Assembly: GCF_014205795.1 (NCBI RefSeq)
Contig: NZ_JACHCN010000001.1
Span: forward strand, 186,001 to 250,000
Origin: Rhodanobacter sp. MP7CTX1
Lineage (GTDB): Bacteria; Pseudomonadota; Gammaproteobacteria; Xanthomonadales; Rhodanobacteraceae
DNA length: 64,000 nucleotides
Direction: 5' to 3'
Shown: positions 36,953-47,103 of the stretch, one piece after another
Position numbering within the stretch: position 1 is the first letter of the stretch
Layout: every line of letters begins with the position of its first letter
Made by a program: the position numbers and the translations under genes
The notes under the pieces: generated by a model
Told to the model about the DNA's origin: nothing
Databases searched by the model: none
What the model saw: the letters and a program-made list of their open reading frames with translations, nothing else

Positions 36953-37417
36953 TCAGCTGCCCTGAACATGGCGTTCCGCGAATGTTTTAAGGGCTTCCAG
37001 TGTTCGCTCGTTTTCGTCTTTGAACAAGCGAATGATGACGGCTCTTGCGAGCTTGACGGGCCCGTGGAAGGACAAGTCAAGGGATCGTCGCACACGCACG
37101 AAATCGACGGCCTGAGTGAGGTCGCAAGCGAGGTGGATGCCGACCACTCCGAAGAAACCCGGCCTCAGTGTCATGGGTTGTTCGAACGCCACGTGTGTGG
37201 GTGGCAGGAGTTCAATGACGCGACCATGACGCACAGCGAAGGGGCCTGGCTCAACGTACGTTGTGCCTACGCGGATCGGGCCATTGGAGATCGTTGTGGT
37301 GCCATGAAACGCGGTGGAGCCCGGTAGCCAGGTGTCGTAAGCCCTCAGGTTGGTGACGAGGGCAAACACTTGTTCCAGCGGGGCTCGAACATCGATCTCA
37401 AAGTGCAACTCTGTCAT
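36953..37417 (-). CDS. SRPBCC (START-like) family protein
   Basis: A 154-residue protein with the helix-grip fold pattern: ELHFEIDVRAPLEQVFALVT at the start, then WLPGSTAFHG, YVEPGPFAVRHGRVIEL, and the C-terminal helix AVIIRLFKDENERTLEALKT. SRPBCC proteins bind hydrophobic ligands or act as cyclases or co-chaperones. No ligand can be assigned. It is cytosolic and convergent with the beta-lactamase gene. Confidence 0.85.
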   Translation of the reverse strand: MTELHFEIDVRAPLEQVFALVTNLRAYDTWLPGSTAFHGTTTISNGPIRVGTTYVEPGPFAVRHGRVIELLPPTHVAFEQPMTLRPGFFGVVGIHLACDLTQAVDFVRVRRSLDLSFHGPVKLARAVIIRLFKDENERTLEALKTFAERHVQGS

Positions 37418-37584
37418 GTCGACGTCCCATGTTTATCGAGTGCGTCAGGGCCCGCGTTGTCGACAATCAGACGCCGGCTTGCAAGTCCTGAGCTTCATCC
37501 TGAGTAATGGTCAGGTGCGTGTCTCGTGATTCCACTGTCCGAGAAAGGCCGGGTAGCTCAACCCGACCACACTTTGGAACTAAG

Positions 37585-38502
37585 CTAATCAGGCTGTCCG
37601 GTCCCCATGAGATTCGGATCCCAACCCGCGCACTCTGCGCCAGCCTTGAAGGCGGATCGGAAAAACGATAGCAAATCTCCATCGGGGTCTTTGGACTTGC
37701 GCAGATCGTCATAGTCCAGAATGAACTCACCCATGGAAGATTCCCACCGTGAGCCTGGCGGGCTGATCTTTGCGTCTTCGATTCCCGCAGGTTGCGGATG
37801 GGCGAAGGAGTAGAACGCCGGTTTCGGGTATGCGGCGCTGCCAGCCCACCAGCCCATTTCGATGAGCTCCGCATTCATGGCATTACGACGTATGTAGTCG
37901 GCCTTGGCGCCAGGTGACGCGGGCTTGCCGTTATAAAGCGCGTCGCGGATATCCAGTGTTCCCCACATGAGGCCAATGCGTTGAGTCTTACCCAGGAAGC
38001 TCCCCTTGAAGATCCGCATCACGTGTTGCGTGCTCAGTAGAATTCGCCACCAGTTATTGGCCATCTGCGGCTCATAGGAGCGTCGCGCTTTATCCTGGTC
38101 AAAGGCAATGGGGTTAGGCATTTCTTGCGGCTTCAAGTTAATGGAAACATCAACTCCCGCCTTTTTGAGAAGATCAAGGAGACGCTCCACGAACTCCGCG
38201 ACAGACATCGACTCCAACTTAAGCCGTCCCAAGGTGCCCCAACTGGTAACGCATACCGTCTCATGCGAGATAAGGTCGACACTGACCTCATACGCTCCGC
38301 CGGCGTAGTGGATCGGCCCCGTTGTCAGTCCTCGAGCACTGAGCCACAGAGGTACTCCGGACCATTGCGGCTGAAACGGCTCTTTCAGCTTCAGCTTGCC
38401 AATGGCTTGCAGGCCCATGCGGAGAAAATAATGCGCGTCCGCAAAATCCGGATAGGAAAGAGAGGGCCACGGGTCGAGAAAGAGGTCGCTCGGGACGGGC
38501 AT
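37585..38502 (-). CDS. DUF5996-family protein
   Basis: A 305-residue cytosolic protein matching DUF5996: DPWPSLSYPDFADAHYFLRM near the start, then GKLKLKEPFQPQWSGVPLWL, SARGLTTGPIHYAGGAYEVS and RIFKGSFLGKTQRIGLMWGT with LDIRDALYNGKPASP. It is a standalone uncharacterised enzyme-like protein. I choose the ATG at 38502 with GAGG upstream; a longer start at 38610 adds an unconserved basic stretch. The gene stands alone. Confidence 0.85.
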   Translation of the reverse strand: MPVPSDLFLDPWPSLSYPDFADAHYFLRMGLQAIGKLKLKEPFQPQWSGVPLWLSARGLTTGPIHYAGGAYEVSVDLISHETVCVTSWGTLGRLKLESMSVAEFVERLLDLLKKAGVDVSINLKPQEMPNPIAFDQDKARRSYEPQMANNWWRILLSTQHVMRIFKGSFLGKTQRIGLMWGTLDIRDALYNGKPASPGAKADYIRRNAMNAELIEMGWWAGSAAYPKPAFYSFAHPQPAGIEDAKISPPGSRWESSMGEFILDYDDLRKSKDPDGDLLSFFRSAFKAGAECAGWDPNLMGTGQPD

Positions 38503-38788
38503 GGCGGCATCCTCATTGAGGGGGCGTGAGGCCGATCGAACGTTACGCGGCAGAACCTCCAAACGTAACCCTTCTAGGTATACACCCGCGACATTTGTGA
38601 CAGGGCACATTCTAGAAAAGCCGCGTCACAATCATGAAGCCGCGCCGCCTCGGTCCCGATTGTCGCCGGGAAAGCAACGTTGGGCAGCGCGGCGCGCTTA
38701 GGATACCGGCCGGACGCGAATTTCACATTTCGTGCACACCCACGGGTGGACAAGCCACGAGTAGAATTGGGTGAAGGGGAGATCCGGG

Positions 38789-39718
38789 ATGTTTTTTGGA
38801 GCCGGTGTGAAAACTCTTTTCACTCTGGGTATTCCCAGAAGAGCCTTGCTCGCCTCCGTGATTCTTGGGCCCCCTCTCATGGGATGCAGCGGTGTGCTTG
38901 ATCCGCGCGGCCCCGTTGGCGTTTCGGAGCGACTTATCCTCTTCGATTCGTTCGCGATCATGCTGGTGATCGTGATACCGGTCATCCTGGCGACCTTTGC
39001 TTTTGCCTGGTGGTTTCGCGCCTCGAACAAGCGGGCGACGTATCGGCCGAACTGGGCGTTTTCAGGCACGTTGGAACTTATCGTCTGGGCGATTCCCGCG
39101 ATCGTGGTGACTTTCCTCGGTGGCATCGCCTGGTTCGGCTCGCATGAGCTCGATCCCTACAAGCCGCTTCCATCGGCGTCGAAGGCGGTCGAGGTAGAGG
39201 TCGTATCGCTGGACTGGAAGTGGTTGTTTATCTACCCGGACGAAGGCATCGCCACCGTCAATCAGCTGGTGGTTCCCGTCGGGCTGCCTGTGCATTTTCG
39301 CCTGACGTCGTCGGGCGTGATGAATAGCTTCTTCGTGCCGCAACTCGGCAGCCAGATTTACACGATGGCCGGCATGACGTCCCAACTCAACCTGCAGGCC
39401 GATCACGCCGGAACCTATCACGGCCTCTCTGCACAGTTCAGCGGGCACGGGTTCGCCGACATGCACTTCGAAGTCAGCGCCGTAGCGCCAGACACCTATG
39501 CGAACTGGGTAGCCAATACGAAGAGGGCGGGGCCGAACCTCGACAACGCGGCGTACGCCGCGCTCGCTGAGCCAAGCGAGAACGTGGCTCCCACGACCTA
39601 CAAGGCGATCGATCCGGCCTTGTTCGACTCTATTGTCGACGAACGCCTACCCACGCCGAGTATCGGCACCGCGAACGGCGGACAGATGATGCCTGCGCCT
39701 GCGAGGAAACAACCGTGA
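38789..39718 (+). CDS. cyoA: Cytochrome bo quinol oxidase subunit II
   Basis: A 309-residue lipoprotein with lipobox LMGC and two membrane helices in the first about 110 residues, then the cupredoxin domain ([40 protein letters not shown]). The CuA cysteines are absent: the loop reads [15 protein letters not shown] where cytochrome c oxidases have CSELCG. It is therefore a quinol oxidase. It is the first gene of the cyo operon and overlaps cyoB by 4 bp (GTGA). The ATG at 38789 is preferred over a GTG at 38771. Confidence 0.93.
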   Translation: MFFGAGVKTLFTLGIPRRALLASVILGPPLMGCSGVLDPRGPVGVSERLILFDSFAIMLVIVIPVILATFAFAWWFRASNKRATYRPNWAFSGTLELIVWAIPAIVVTFLGGIAWFGSHELDPYKPLPSASKAVEVEVVSLDWKWLFIYPDEGIATVNQLVVPVGLPVHFRLTSSGVMNSFFVPQLGSQIYTMAGMTSQLNLQADHAGTYHGLSAQFSGHGFADMHFEVSAVAPDTYANWVANTKRAGPNLDNAAYAALAEPSENVAPTTYKAIDPALFDSIVDERLPTPSIGTANGGQMMPAPARKQP

Positions 39719-42369
39719 TACTCGGCAAACTCTCGTGGTCATCCCTGCCGCTCGACCAGCCGATTCCGCTGATCACGTCGATCGTGCTGATCGTCATCAT
39801 TGTCGCCCTGCTGGTTTGGCTTACCGTCAAGCGACACTGGCCTTATCTGTGGAGCGAGTGGCTCACCTCGGTCGACCACAAGCGGATCGGGATCATGTAC
39901 TGCTTGCTGGCGCTGGTCATGCTGATCCGTGGCTTCAGCGATGCCATCATGATGCGGGCGCAACAGGCCGTCGCGCTTCATTCGCCGGGCTACCTGCCTC
40001 CGGAACATTTCGACCAGATCTTTTCCGCGCACGGCACCATCATGATCTTTTTCGTCGCGATGCCGTTCATGATCGGCCTGATGAACTTTGCGGTGCCGTT
40101 GCAACTCGGCGTGCGCGACGTAGCGTTCCCGACCTTCAATCTGGTCAGCTTCTGGCTGACCGCCGCCGCCGTATTGCTGGTGAACCTGTCGCTGTTCGTC
40201 GGCGAATTTGCGCAGACCGGGTGGCTTGTCTACCCGCCACTCTCGGAACTCAAATTTTCGCCCGGGGTCGGCGTCGACTACTACCTGTGGTCCATCCAGA
40301 TATCAGGTATCGGAACGCTGATTACCGGGATCAACTTCGTCACGACGATCCTGAAAATCCGCGCGCCCGGCATGATCCTCACCCGTATGCCGATTTTCTG
40401 CTGGACGGCGCTGGCGGCGAACCTGCTTATCGTGGCTGCCTTTCCCATCCTGACTGCGAGCCTGGGAATGCTGCTGCTTGACCGCTATCTCGATTTCCAT
40501 TTTTTCACGGTGGGCGCCGGCGGAAACCCGATGATGTTCGTCAACCTCATCTGGGCGTGGGGACATCCGGAGGTCTACATCCTGATCCTTCCTGCCTTCG
40601 GCGTTTTCTCCGAGGTAATCTCGACTTTTTCCGGCAAGCCGTTGTTTGGTTACCGGTCGATGGTCGTCGCCACCATGGCGATCTGCATCCTGTCATTCCT
40701 GGTCTGGTTGCATCACTTCTTCACGATGGGCGCCGGTGCGGACGTCAATGGCTTTTTCGGCATCATGACGATGATTATCGCCGTCCCCACCGGAGTGAAA
40801 ATCTTCAACTGGCTCTTCACCATGTGGGGCGGGCGGGTGCGCTTCGAGGTGCCGATGCTGTGGGCCATCGGGTTCATGGTCACCTTTGTCATTGGTGGCA
40901 TGACCGGCGTGCTGCTGGCCGCGCCGCCAGCCGATTTCGTGCTGCACAACTCGGTGTTCCTTGTCGCGCATTTCCATAACGTGATTATCGGCGGTGTGCT
41001 GTTCGGCGCGTTTGCGGGCTACACGTACTGGTTCCCCAAGGCGTTCGGTTTCAGGCTGGATGATCGGCTCGGCAAGGCCGCCTTCTGGTTCTGGATTATC
41101 GGCTTCTATGTTGCGTTCATGCCGCTGTACGTGTTGGGTCTTGAAGGCATGACACGGCGCATGCAGCACTACGACGTGCCTGAGTGGCAGCCTTGGCTGA
41201 TCGTTGCCGCCGTCGGGGCAGTGCTGATCCTTCTCGGGATCTGCTGTCAGGTCGCAGAGCTTGTCGTCAGCATTCGCAACCGCGACTCGCTGCGTGATGT
41301 CACCGGTGATCTTTGGGACGGCCGTACGCTGGAGTGGATCACCACCTCGCCGCCGCCGTCATTCAATTTCGCGGTGATGCCGAACGTCACCGGCGAAGAA
41401 GCCTATTGGGGGATGAAGCAAAAGGCGCTCGAGCAACGACGCCTCACCGAGCTGCCCGATTACAAGACCATCGAGATGCCGCACAACAGCGCGACAGGCT
41501 TTGTAACGGCATTTTTCGCTGTCCTGACGGGGTTCGCCCTGATCTGGCACATCTGGTGGATGGTGATCATTGGTCTCATCGGCGCGTTCGCCACGTTTGT
41601 TGCCTTCGCCTGGCGCGACGTTTCGGAATTCCATTTGTCCGCGGAGGAACTGGCCGAGGCCGATCACCGGCGGCGTGAGGCGCGTATCGCGCTCGTCGAA
41701 GGTCGTGAGCCCGGGATAACACCGGTGGAATATTCCGACGTCCCTGCTCATGGCTCGTACAAGACGGGTTTCCACATGGATCCGGATGCTGGCTACAAGG
41801 GGCCGGCGTCGAAGCGCATCACCACGGCTTATGGCTTCTGGATCTTCCTGCTCTCCGATTTCGTGTTGTTCTCTGGTTTCTATGCTTCCTATGCCGTGTT
41901 GTCACACGCAACGGCGGGCGGTCCGGCGGCGAAGGGTCTATTCGACCTGAAGATCGTTGTGCTCGAAACCACATTTCTTCTGTTGTCCAGCTTCGCTTGC
42001 GGCATGGCTACGATCGCGAGCAACGTGCGCAACATGCTTTGGACCCAGGTGTCGTACTTGATCACCGGATTACTTGGAGTGGGGTTTCTCTTTCTGGAGG
42101 TCAGCGAGTTCGGAAAGATGTTGGCAGAGGGGGCAGGGCCCTCGCGTAGTGCATTTCTTTCGTCATTCTTTGCGTTGGTAGGCCTGCATGGGCTGCACGT
42201 GACAGTCGGCCTGTTGTGGCTGGGGACAATGATGGCTCAGTTCTGGGCGAAGGGATTTCGCCCCGACATCATTCGGCGAGGCCTGTGTTTCGCGTTGTTC
42301 TGGCACGCGCTCGACATCATCTGGGTAGGGATTTTCACCAACGTTTATCTTCTTGGGACCGGTCCATGA
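39715..42369 (+). CDS. cyoB-cyoC: Cytochrome bo quinol oxidase, fused subunits I and III
   Basis: An 884-residue protein. Residues 1 to about 680 are subunit I with heme and CuB ligands: [16 protein letters not shown] (low-spin heme His), [17 protein letters not shown] (CuB His, cross-linked Tyr), WLHHFFTMG (two CuB His) and [11 protein letters not shown] (heme His). From about residue 697, [20 protein letters not shown] begins a complete subunit III with [13 protein letters not shown] and [18 protein letters not shown] at its end. The usual CyoB is about 660 residues and CyoC about 200, so this is a true in-frame fusion. It starts at GTG. Confidence 0.94.
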   Translation: MILGKLSWSSLPLDQPIPLITSIVLIVIIVALLVWLTVKRHWPYLWSEWLTSVDHKRIGIMYCLLALVMLIRGFSDAIMMRAQQAVALHSPGYLPPEHFDQIFSAHGTIMIFFVAMPFMIGLMNFAVPLQLGVRDVAFPTFNLVSFWLTAAAVLLVNLSLFVGEFAQTGWLVYPPLSELKFSPGVGVDYYLWSIQISGIGTLITGINFVTTILKIRAPGMILTRMPIFCWTALAANLLIVAAFPILTASLGMLLLDRYLDFHFFTVGAGGNPMMFVNLIWAWGHPEVYILILPAFGVFSEVISTFSGKPLFGYRSMVVATMAICILSFLVWLHHFFTMGAGADVNGFFGIMTMIIAVPTGVKIFNWLFTMWGGRVRFEVPMLWAIGFMVTFVIGGMTGVLLAAPPADFVLHNSVFLVAHFHNVIIGGVLFGAFAGYTYWFPKAFGFRLDDRLGKAAFWFWIIGFYVAFMPLYVLGLEGMTRRMQHYDVPEWQPWLIVAAVGAVLILLGICCQVAELVVSIRNRDSLRDVTGDLWDGRTLEWITTSPPPSFNFAVMPNVTGEEAYWGMKQKALEQRRLTELPDYKTIEMPHNSATGFVTAFFAVLTGFALIWHIWWMVIIGLIGAFATFVAFAWRDVSEFHLSAEELAEADHRRREARIALVEGREPGITPVEYSDVPAHGSYKTGFHMDPDAGYKGPASKRITTAYGFWIFLLSDFVLFSGFYASYAVLSHATAGGPAAKGLFDLKIVVLETTFLLLSSFACGMATIASNVRNMLWTQVSYLITGLLGVGFLFLEVSEFGKMLAEGAGPSRSAFLSSFFALVGLHGLHVTVGLLWLGTMMAQFWAKGFRPDIIRRGLCFALFWHALDIIWVGIFTNVYLLGTGP

Positions 42370-42773
42370 GCGAGTACGAGACTGAAACCGAATTGGGCGA
42401 TGATTCCGCCCCTGGCGATCAGGAGCCGGGCACGCATAGTGTGTCGGAGGGTGTCCGCAACTATCTCATCGGCGTGGCGCTTGCTGCAGGCCTGACGGCG
42501 GGATCATTCTGGGTTGCCAGTGGTACGAGCCTCATCTACGTGCCAGGCGTACCGATGGCATTGGCTGCGCTCGCGATTGCACAGATGGGCGTGCACCTCG
42601 CCTTTTTCCTGCACATCACGACAGGTCCGGATAACGCCAACAACGCCCTGGCGCTTGCCTTTGGTGTACTGATTGTCGGGATCGTCATAGCTGGATCGCT
42701 ATGGATCATGTACCACCTAAATATCAACATGATCGCCCCGAGCTCCATGATGGACGTCCATACACAGCCTTGA
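42366..42773 (+). CDS. cyoD: Cytochrome bo quinol oxidase subunit IV
   Basis: A 135-residue membrane protein with three helices after a polar N-terminus of about 33 residues. The family signature is [20 protein letters not shown]. It stabilises the oxidase. The ATG overlaps the cyoB-cyoC stop by 4 bp. No heme O synthase gene (cyoE) follows in the window. The next 455 bp (42774-43228) contain no coding region I can support. Confidence 0.92.
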   Translation: MSEYETETELGDDSAPGDQEPGTHSVSEGVRNYLIGVALAAGLTAGSFWVASGTSLIYVPGVPMALAALAIAQMGVHLAFFLHITTGPDNANNALALAFGVLIVGIVIAGSLWIMYHLNINMIAPSSMMDVHTQP

Positions 42774-43228
42774 GCCGCGGACAAGAGATGTCTGCATGAC
42801 TACTTACGGGGCTTGCGTGCCAACGCGCGCGAGCTCTTATCGTCGACCTCTTCTACGTGGGAATGACGGTGTCCGTATTCGCACGGCTGCCGAAGAGGCG
42901 AAAGCGGATCATTGGCGTCCAGATTTCCTGGGCAATGGTATCGCTATGGTGCAGCAGCATCTTGACAGTCGGGATGTTCGCACTGGCAGCCAGCGGGCTG
43001 GTCGGGGAGTGGGGATCCGGCGCGTCTTCGGCAATGTTCTCTGCATCACGCTTCGCCGCCACTAACTTCGCAGCGGCAAGCTGGATGTGCGCAGTGTGGA
43101 TGTGTCTGATCACCCATGGCTCATGTCGAGTTCTGCGCTGTGTACTGAGCGCTACATGTACCATCGGCACTAAAAAATGCAGGGTGACACCCGAAAGTGC
43201 CCCCTGCAGTAAGTTGTGTGCAGACAGG
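42774..43228. other. 455-bp gap without a supported gene
   Basis: Open frames exist on both strands (for example 42857-43285 plus and 42853-43296 minus), but none shows family similarity. They mutually shadow one another, and some run over the neighbouring four-helix-bundle gene. They may be remains of a lost gene; I see no repeat or promoter structure. Confidence 0.5.
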
Positions 43229-43678
43229 TTATTCGTGGAATGTGTGCTTGATATCCCGCATCTGGTCATGGCCGTTGCGCACTGATGTGTAGACATCGGT
43301 GATGACGGCCTTTGTATCGGGGGAAACCTCCTTGTCCTTCATGGCGTCCTCGAACTTCGCCTTGATGTGATCCTCGCCGCGTTCGACTTCGTCCACCACC
43401 GCCTTGTTGTCGTTGGAGGTGAGACTCGCACGCAGGTTCACGAACACGCGATGTGCGGAGGCCAATACCGTGCCGTCCTTTTCGGGTTCTGCGCCCAGAA
43501 GGAGCACACGTTGCTGCAAGGTCGAAGCGACCTGCTTGCGCTCGGTTGAGCGTTCCCGAAAAAGCGAAATGAGTGACTGGCTCTTGGCATCCTTGGCGGC
43601 TTCGGCGTAGCCGTCTGCACTGTCAAGTGTGGTCTCGATCAGGCTGTTGAGGGTTTTGATGTCGTGACTGTTTTCCAT
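43229..43678 (-). CDS. PA2169-type four-helix-bundle (DUF2383) protein
   Basis: A 149-residue ferritin-like helical protein: LNSLIETTLDSADGYAEAAK, SLISLFRERSTERKQVASTL, and VVDEVERGEDHIKAKFEDAM. DUF2383/PA2169 proteins are stress- and stationary-phase-associated in pseudomonads; metal binding is suggested by Glu/His residues but unproven. It stands alone, downstream of and convergent with the cyo operon. Confidence 0.88.
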   Translation of the reverse strand: MENSHDIKTLNSLIETTLDSADGYAEAAKDAKSQSLISLFRERSTERKQVASTLQQRVLLLGAEPEKDGTVLASAHRVFVNLRASLTSNDNKAVVDEVERGEDHIKAKFEDAMKDKEVSPDTKAVITDVYTSVRNGHDQMRDIKHTFHE

Positions 43679-44149
43679 CGAATGCGCTCCTGGGGCTCTT
43701 GAAGAAATTCCCTTATTGAACGAAGGGGAGTTGCCACTTCATTTGGCCTGGCTGTGCGTGACGGTCGCGGCATGATTTTGTCGGTGTGGCGATCACAGAT
43801 TCAAAATCTGTCGCGTACGTTCGCTGTGTCGATCTGCGCTTTCACTTTGGCGTCACTGTTGAAGTAGCGATCGGTCAGTCGTTCCGGCATGCGTCGCGAA
43901 CCAGTTGACGTAGTGATCGCTCCGCCGGGCGTGCTTGGCTTGCGAAGTTCCAACCGACAGGTCACGCCGCGTCGATCGAATGCACGGTGCGGTCGGGTTC
44001 TTCTCCCATGGCGACTGGGTGGACGAGCCGCTTTGGCATGACCCGTGCGGGGAGCGCATGGGCCGCTTGGGTTGGCCGCAAGAGGCATCGGACACAGGGT
44101 GCTGGCGTTGGAAATAAAGCTCCCCGCACTTCTGCTAAGATGCCCCGGC
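43679..44149. other. 470-bp gap before the B12 riboswitch
   Basis: No coding region is supported. The last about 100 bp should contain the promoter of the cobalamin operon and of its riboswitch leader. Overlapping frames on both strands lack similarity. Confidence 0.5.
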
Positions 44150-44372
44150 CTAAGGTGACTGCCAGCATGAGGCCGGCAGTTGAAACGTGAATCCGGTGCG
44201 ACACACAGGCTTGCCTGATGCGTCTATTCCGGAGCTGCCCCCGCAACGGTAAGTGAGTTGCGACCCGCAAGGGTCGCCGGATCGACATCAAGCCACTGTG
44301 CTTCATGCATGGGAAGGCGTCGATCCAGAAGACGCAAAGTCTTCGACCACGAGCCCGGAGACCGGCCTTAAG
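44150..44372 (+). promoter_or_regulatory. Cobalamin (AdoCbl) riboswitch
   Basis: The conserved pieces occur in order: GTGAATCCGGTGCGA near 44187, the core GAGCTGCCCCCGCAACGGTA near 44231, the B12-box region GCCACTGTGC near 44291 and GGGAAGGCG near 44310, and the closing CCACGAGCCCGGAGACCGGCC near 44347-44367. It matches the class that senses adenosylcobalamin and represses downstream expression by hiding a ribosome-binding site or making a terminator. It lies about 150 bp before btuB and probably controls the operon that follows. Confidence 0.96.
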
Positions 44373-44522
44373 CGTGAACTCCGGCTTACTCGCGGTGGGG
44401 CGAGGCTTGAGAGCGCAGGGTGCGGGTCACGCGCCCGTCGAGCTTTTCATGTCTCCATTCTTCCACGGTCGCCGGCATATTTATCTTTGCCGTACGGGGC
44501 CGTGCGGCTGGGGAATTGCCAA

Positions 44523-46436
44523 ATGAAGCACGACACAACTTTGAAACACCGCGCGCTCACGGCCGCCTTGTTGGGCCTGCTTGCGCCCGTTGCCTTTGCA
44601 CAAACCACCACAGAGACGGGCACCTTGCCGACCGTGGTCGTCACCGCGACGCGTACCGCCGAGACCGTGAACGATACGCTGTCGTCGGTCACCGTCATCA
44701 CGCAAGAGGACATCGAGCGCCTGCGGCCGACCTCGTTGGTGGATTTGCTCACCGGCCTGCCTGGTGTGTCGATCGCCCAGTTGGGCGGTATTGGCCAGCC
44801 GATTTCGCTGTTCCTGCGCGGCACCAACTCCACCCATACGCTGGTGCTGATCGATGGCATCCGCATCGGCAGCGTGTCGTTGGGCAGGCCGGCGCTGGAG
44901 CAGATTCCGGTGAACGCGATCGATCACATCGAGATCGTGCGGGGTCCACGATCGAGCCTGTACGGTTCGGATGCGCTGGGCGGCGTCATCCAGATCTTCA
45001 CCCGTCATGGTTCAGACACCGGCAACATCGTGCCGTCGTTGAGCGTGACCACCGGTAGCCATGGCTTCATCAATAGTCAGGCGGGCGTATCCGGTGGAGA
45101 CGGCCACTACTGGTTTAACGCCACCCTCGGTGGCGAATACACCAGCGGCACGCCGGCCTGTCGCATGGGAGCGGCTGAGCTGGGCGTGGCCTGTTTTTCG
45201 GATGACCCGCGCAACGATCCGTACCGCAACTACAACGGCCTGGCCAACTTCGGCTACCGTTGGGACGACGGCACGGAACTGGCCTTCAACTGGCTGCGCA
45301 GCAAGAGCGACAACTTTTACGCCGGCAGCCCTTTCGGCGGCAACAACAACGAAGAAGAGCAATACGCCACCGGCACGCGCCTGAGCTTCAGTCCACTGGA
45401 TATCTGGAAAGTCACGCTGAGCGCCGGCCAGACGCGCGATGATTCTTCCACGTTCTTCCAGGGCAACTATTTCGGCCAGTATTACCCGCGCACGCCGACG
45501 GGTTATTTCGACTCGCGTCAGAACCAGGCGTCGTGGCAGAACGACTTCACACTGGCCCCCGGTCAGGTGCTCAGCGCCGGAGTCGACTACCTGCAGCAGC
45601 ACATCGCCAGCGATACCGACTTCACCATCAATACCCGCGGCGATACGGGCACCTTCGTGCAGTATCAGGGCACCTTCGGCCAGAACGAAGTACAGGTATC
45701 CGGACGCCACGACAATGACGACGAGTACGGTTCCCACAACACCGGCGCGGTGGCCTGGGGCTACCACTTCGATCACGGTCTCGTGTTGTCGGCCAGCTAT
45801 GGCAGTGCCTTCCACGCGCCGACTTTCGACGATCTGTACTATCCGCCTTTCGACGGCACGCCGACCGCAAACCAGAACCTGAGGCCGGAAAGTTCAGACT
45901 CGGCCGAACTCGGTCTCACCCAGCAGCTCGACAACTGGCATTGGGGTTTGAATGCGTACCAGACGCGCATCAGTGACCTGATCACGCTCGACAGCAACTT
46001 TGTGCCACAGAACATCAGCAGCGCGCAGATCCGTGGCGTCGAAGGCCAGTTCGGTTTCGCCCTGGACGACTGGCGCGTGCAGACCGATCTGAGCTGGCTG
46101 CAACCGAAAGACAACAGCGATGATGCCAACCACGGCAACTGGCTGCCGCGGCGTGCGGGTGAGACGGCGCGCGTGGACGTAGACCGCAAGCTCGGCAAGT
46201 TCAACGTCGGCGCCACCTTCTTCGCTTCCGGCAAGCGCTTCGATGATGCGGCCAACCAGATCCGCCTCGGCGGCTACGCCACCACCGCTCTTCGCGCCAG
46301 CTATACCTTCGCGCCCAGCTGGCAGGTGGAGGCGAAACTCGACAATGTGTTCGATCACAGCTACGAGACGGCTTATTACTACAACGAGCTTGGTCGCACC
46401 TGGTATCTGACGCTGCGTCACCAGCCAGGACTGTAA
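44523..46436 (+). CDS. btuB: TonB-dependent vitamin B12 receptor
   Basis: A 637-residue outer-membrane receptor with a signal peptide (ALLGLLAPVAFAQ). The TonB box lies near residue 35 (LPTVVVTATRTAE), the plug carries SLVDLLTGLPGVSIAQ and IVRGPRSSLYGSDALGGVIQ, and the C-terminus is ELGRTWYLTLRHQPGL, with the final aromatic-rich beta strand. It imports cobalamins and cobinamides with energy from TonB. The ATG at 44523 sits after the riboswitch; a longer in-frame start at 44253 lies inside the riboswitch and is rejected. Confidence 0.94.
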   Translation: MKHDTTLKHRALTAALLGLLAPVAFAQTTTETGTLPTVVVTATRTAETVNDTLSSVTVITQEDIERLRPTSLVDLLTGLPGVSIAQLGGIGQPISLFLRGTNSTHTLVLIDGIRIGSVSLGRPALEQIPVNAIDHIEIVRGPRSSLYGSDALGGVIQIFTRHGSDTGNIVPSLSVTTGSHGFINSQAGVSGGDGHYWFNATLGGEYTSGTPACRMGAAELGVACFSDDPRNDPYRNYNGLANFGYRWDDGTELAFNWLRSKSDNFYAGSPFGGNNNEEEQYATGTRLSFSPLDIWKVTLSAGQTRDDSSTFFQGNYFGQYYPRTPTGYFDSRQNQASWQNDFTLAPGQVLSAGVDYLQQHIASDTDFTINTRGDTGTFVQYQGTFGQNEVQVSGRHDNDDEYGSHNTGAVAWGYHFDHGLVLSASYGSAFHAPTFDDLYYPPFDGTPTANQNLRPESSDSAELGLTQQLDNWHWGLNAYQTRISDLITLDSNFVPQNISSAQIRGVEGQFGFALDDWRVQTDLSWLQPKDNSDDANHGNWLPRRAGETARVDVDRKLGKFNVGATFFASGKRFDDAANQIRLGGYATTALRASYTFAPSWQVEAKLDNVFDHSYETAYYYNELGRTWYLTLRHQPGL

Positions 46437-46515
46437 TGTTCGGCGGTGATGGAATGGCGCCCGCCAGTCCATCACCGCCGTGCAACGCCCACATGAGCAC
46501 TTGAGGAGTCGTGCG

Positions 46516-47103
46516 ATGAAATCACTATCGGGTTCCCGCTTTATCCTGCTGTTCTCCGCACTCGTACTGGTCATGCTTACGACCCGGTTCAAGCACTTCG
46601 GCGACATGCTGCATTTGCCTGACGCGTCGATGGCAATCTTTTTTGTGGGCGGTCTGTTCCTGCGCAAGCACTGGGCTTTCGCCGTCTTCATCCTTCTGGC
46701 CGTAGGACTGGATGAGGTGTCGATCCATTACGCCGGCATCAGCGACTTCTGCATCACGGACGCCTATGCGTTTCTTCCACTGGCCTATGCGGTGCTGTGG
46801 TACGGCGGTCGCTTGTACTCGCCACGCTTGCATGCTGACGGATGGTCGCTGCTTGGGGCATGGTGCGTGGCTTTGATCTCGGCATCGCTTTCCTTTGCCG
46901 TCTCCAATGGATCGTTCTATTGGCTTGGCGGTCGCTACGCGAATCCTCACATGGCCGAATATCTGGAGCGCCTGTGGCAGTGGGGTCCGCTCTTCGTTCG
47001 CACCACACTCGGTTATGTCACGGCAGCGTTGGTCGCTTACGTCATGGGCAGCCTCTTGGTGGCCTGGTACGGCGCACACCAATCGTCGGCGGCGCGCACA
47101 TGA
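46516..47103 (+). CDS. btuM: BtuM-like ECF-type vitamin B12 transport protein
   Basis: A 195-residue protein with six predicted membrane helices, the layout of an ECF S component. The conserved region LPDASMAIFFVGGLFLRKHW and GISDFCITDAYAFLPLAYAV contains Cys79. BtuM of Thiobacillus denitrificans is a solitary S-component-like B12 transporter with an essential Cys80 that removes the cyano ligand (published knowledge). Position between btuB and cobO and the 4-bp overlap with cobO fit that role. Identification rests on layout, context and the Cys, not a database search. It is the inner-membrane step if correct. Confidence 0.75.
   Translation: MKSLSGSRFILLFSALVLVMLTTRFKHFGDMLHLPDASMAIFFVGGLFLRKHWAFAVFILLAVGLDEVSIHYAGISDFCITDAYAFLPLAYAVLWYGGRLYSPRLHADGWSLLGAWCVALISASLSFAVSNGSFYWLGGRYANPHMAEYLERLWQWGPLFVRTTLGYVTAALVAYVMGSLLVAWYGAHQSSAART

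Noticed and set aside
42796-43296. Frames of 89, 142 and 147 codons between cyoD and the four-helix-bundle gene
   Set aside because: No similarity, mutual overlap on opposite strands and overlap with the neighbouring gene.
43801-44117. Frames on both strands before the riboswitch
   Set aside because: No similarity or ribosome-binding site; the region is expected to hold the operon promoter.
44253-44522. N-terminal extension of btuB by 90 codons
   Set aside because: It lies inside the B12 riboswitch and the expression platform, and would bury the signal peptide.
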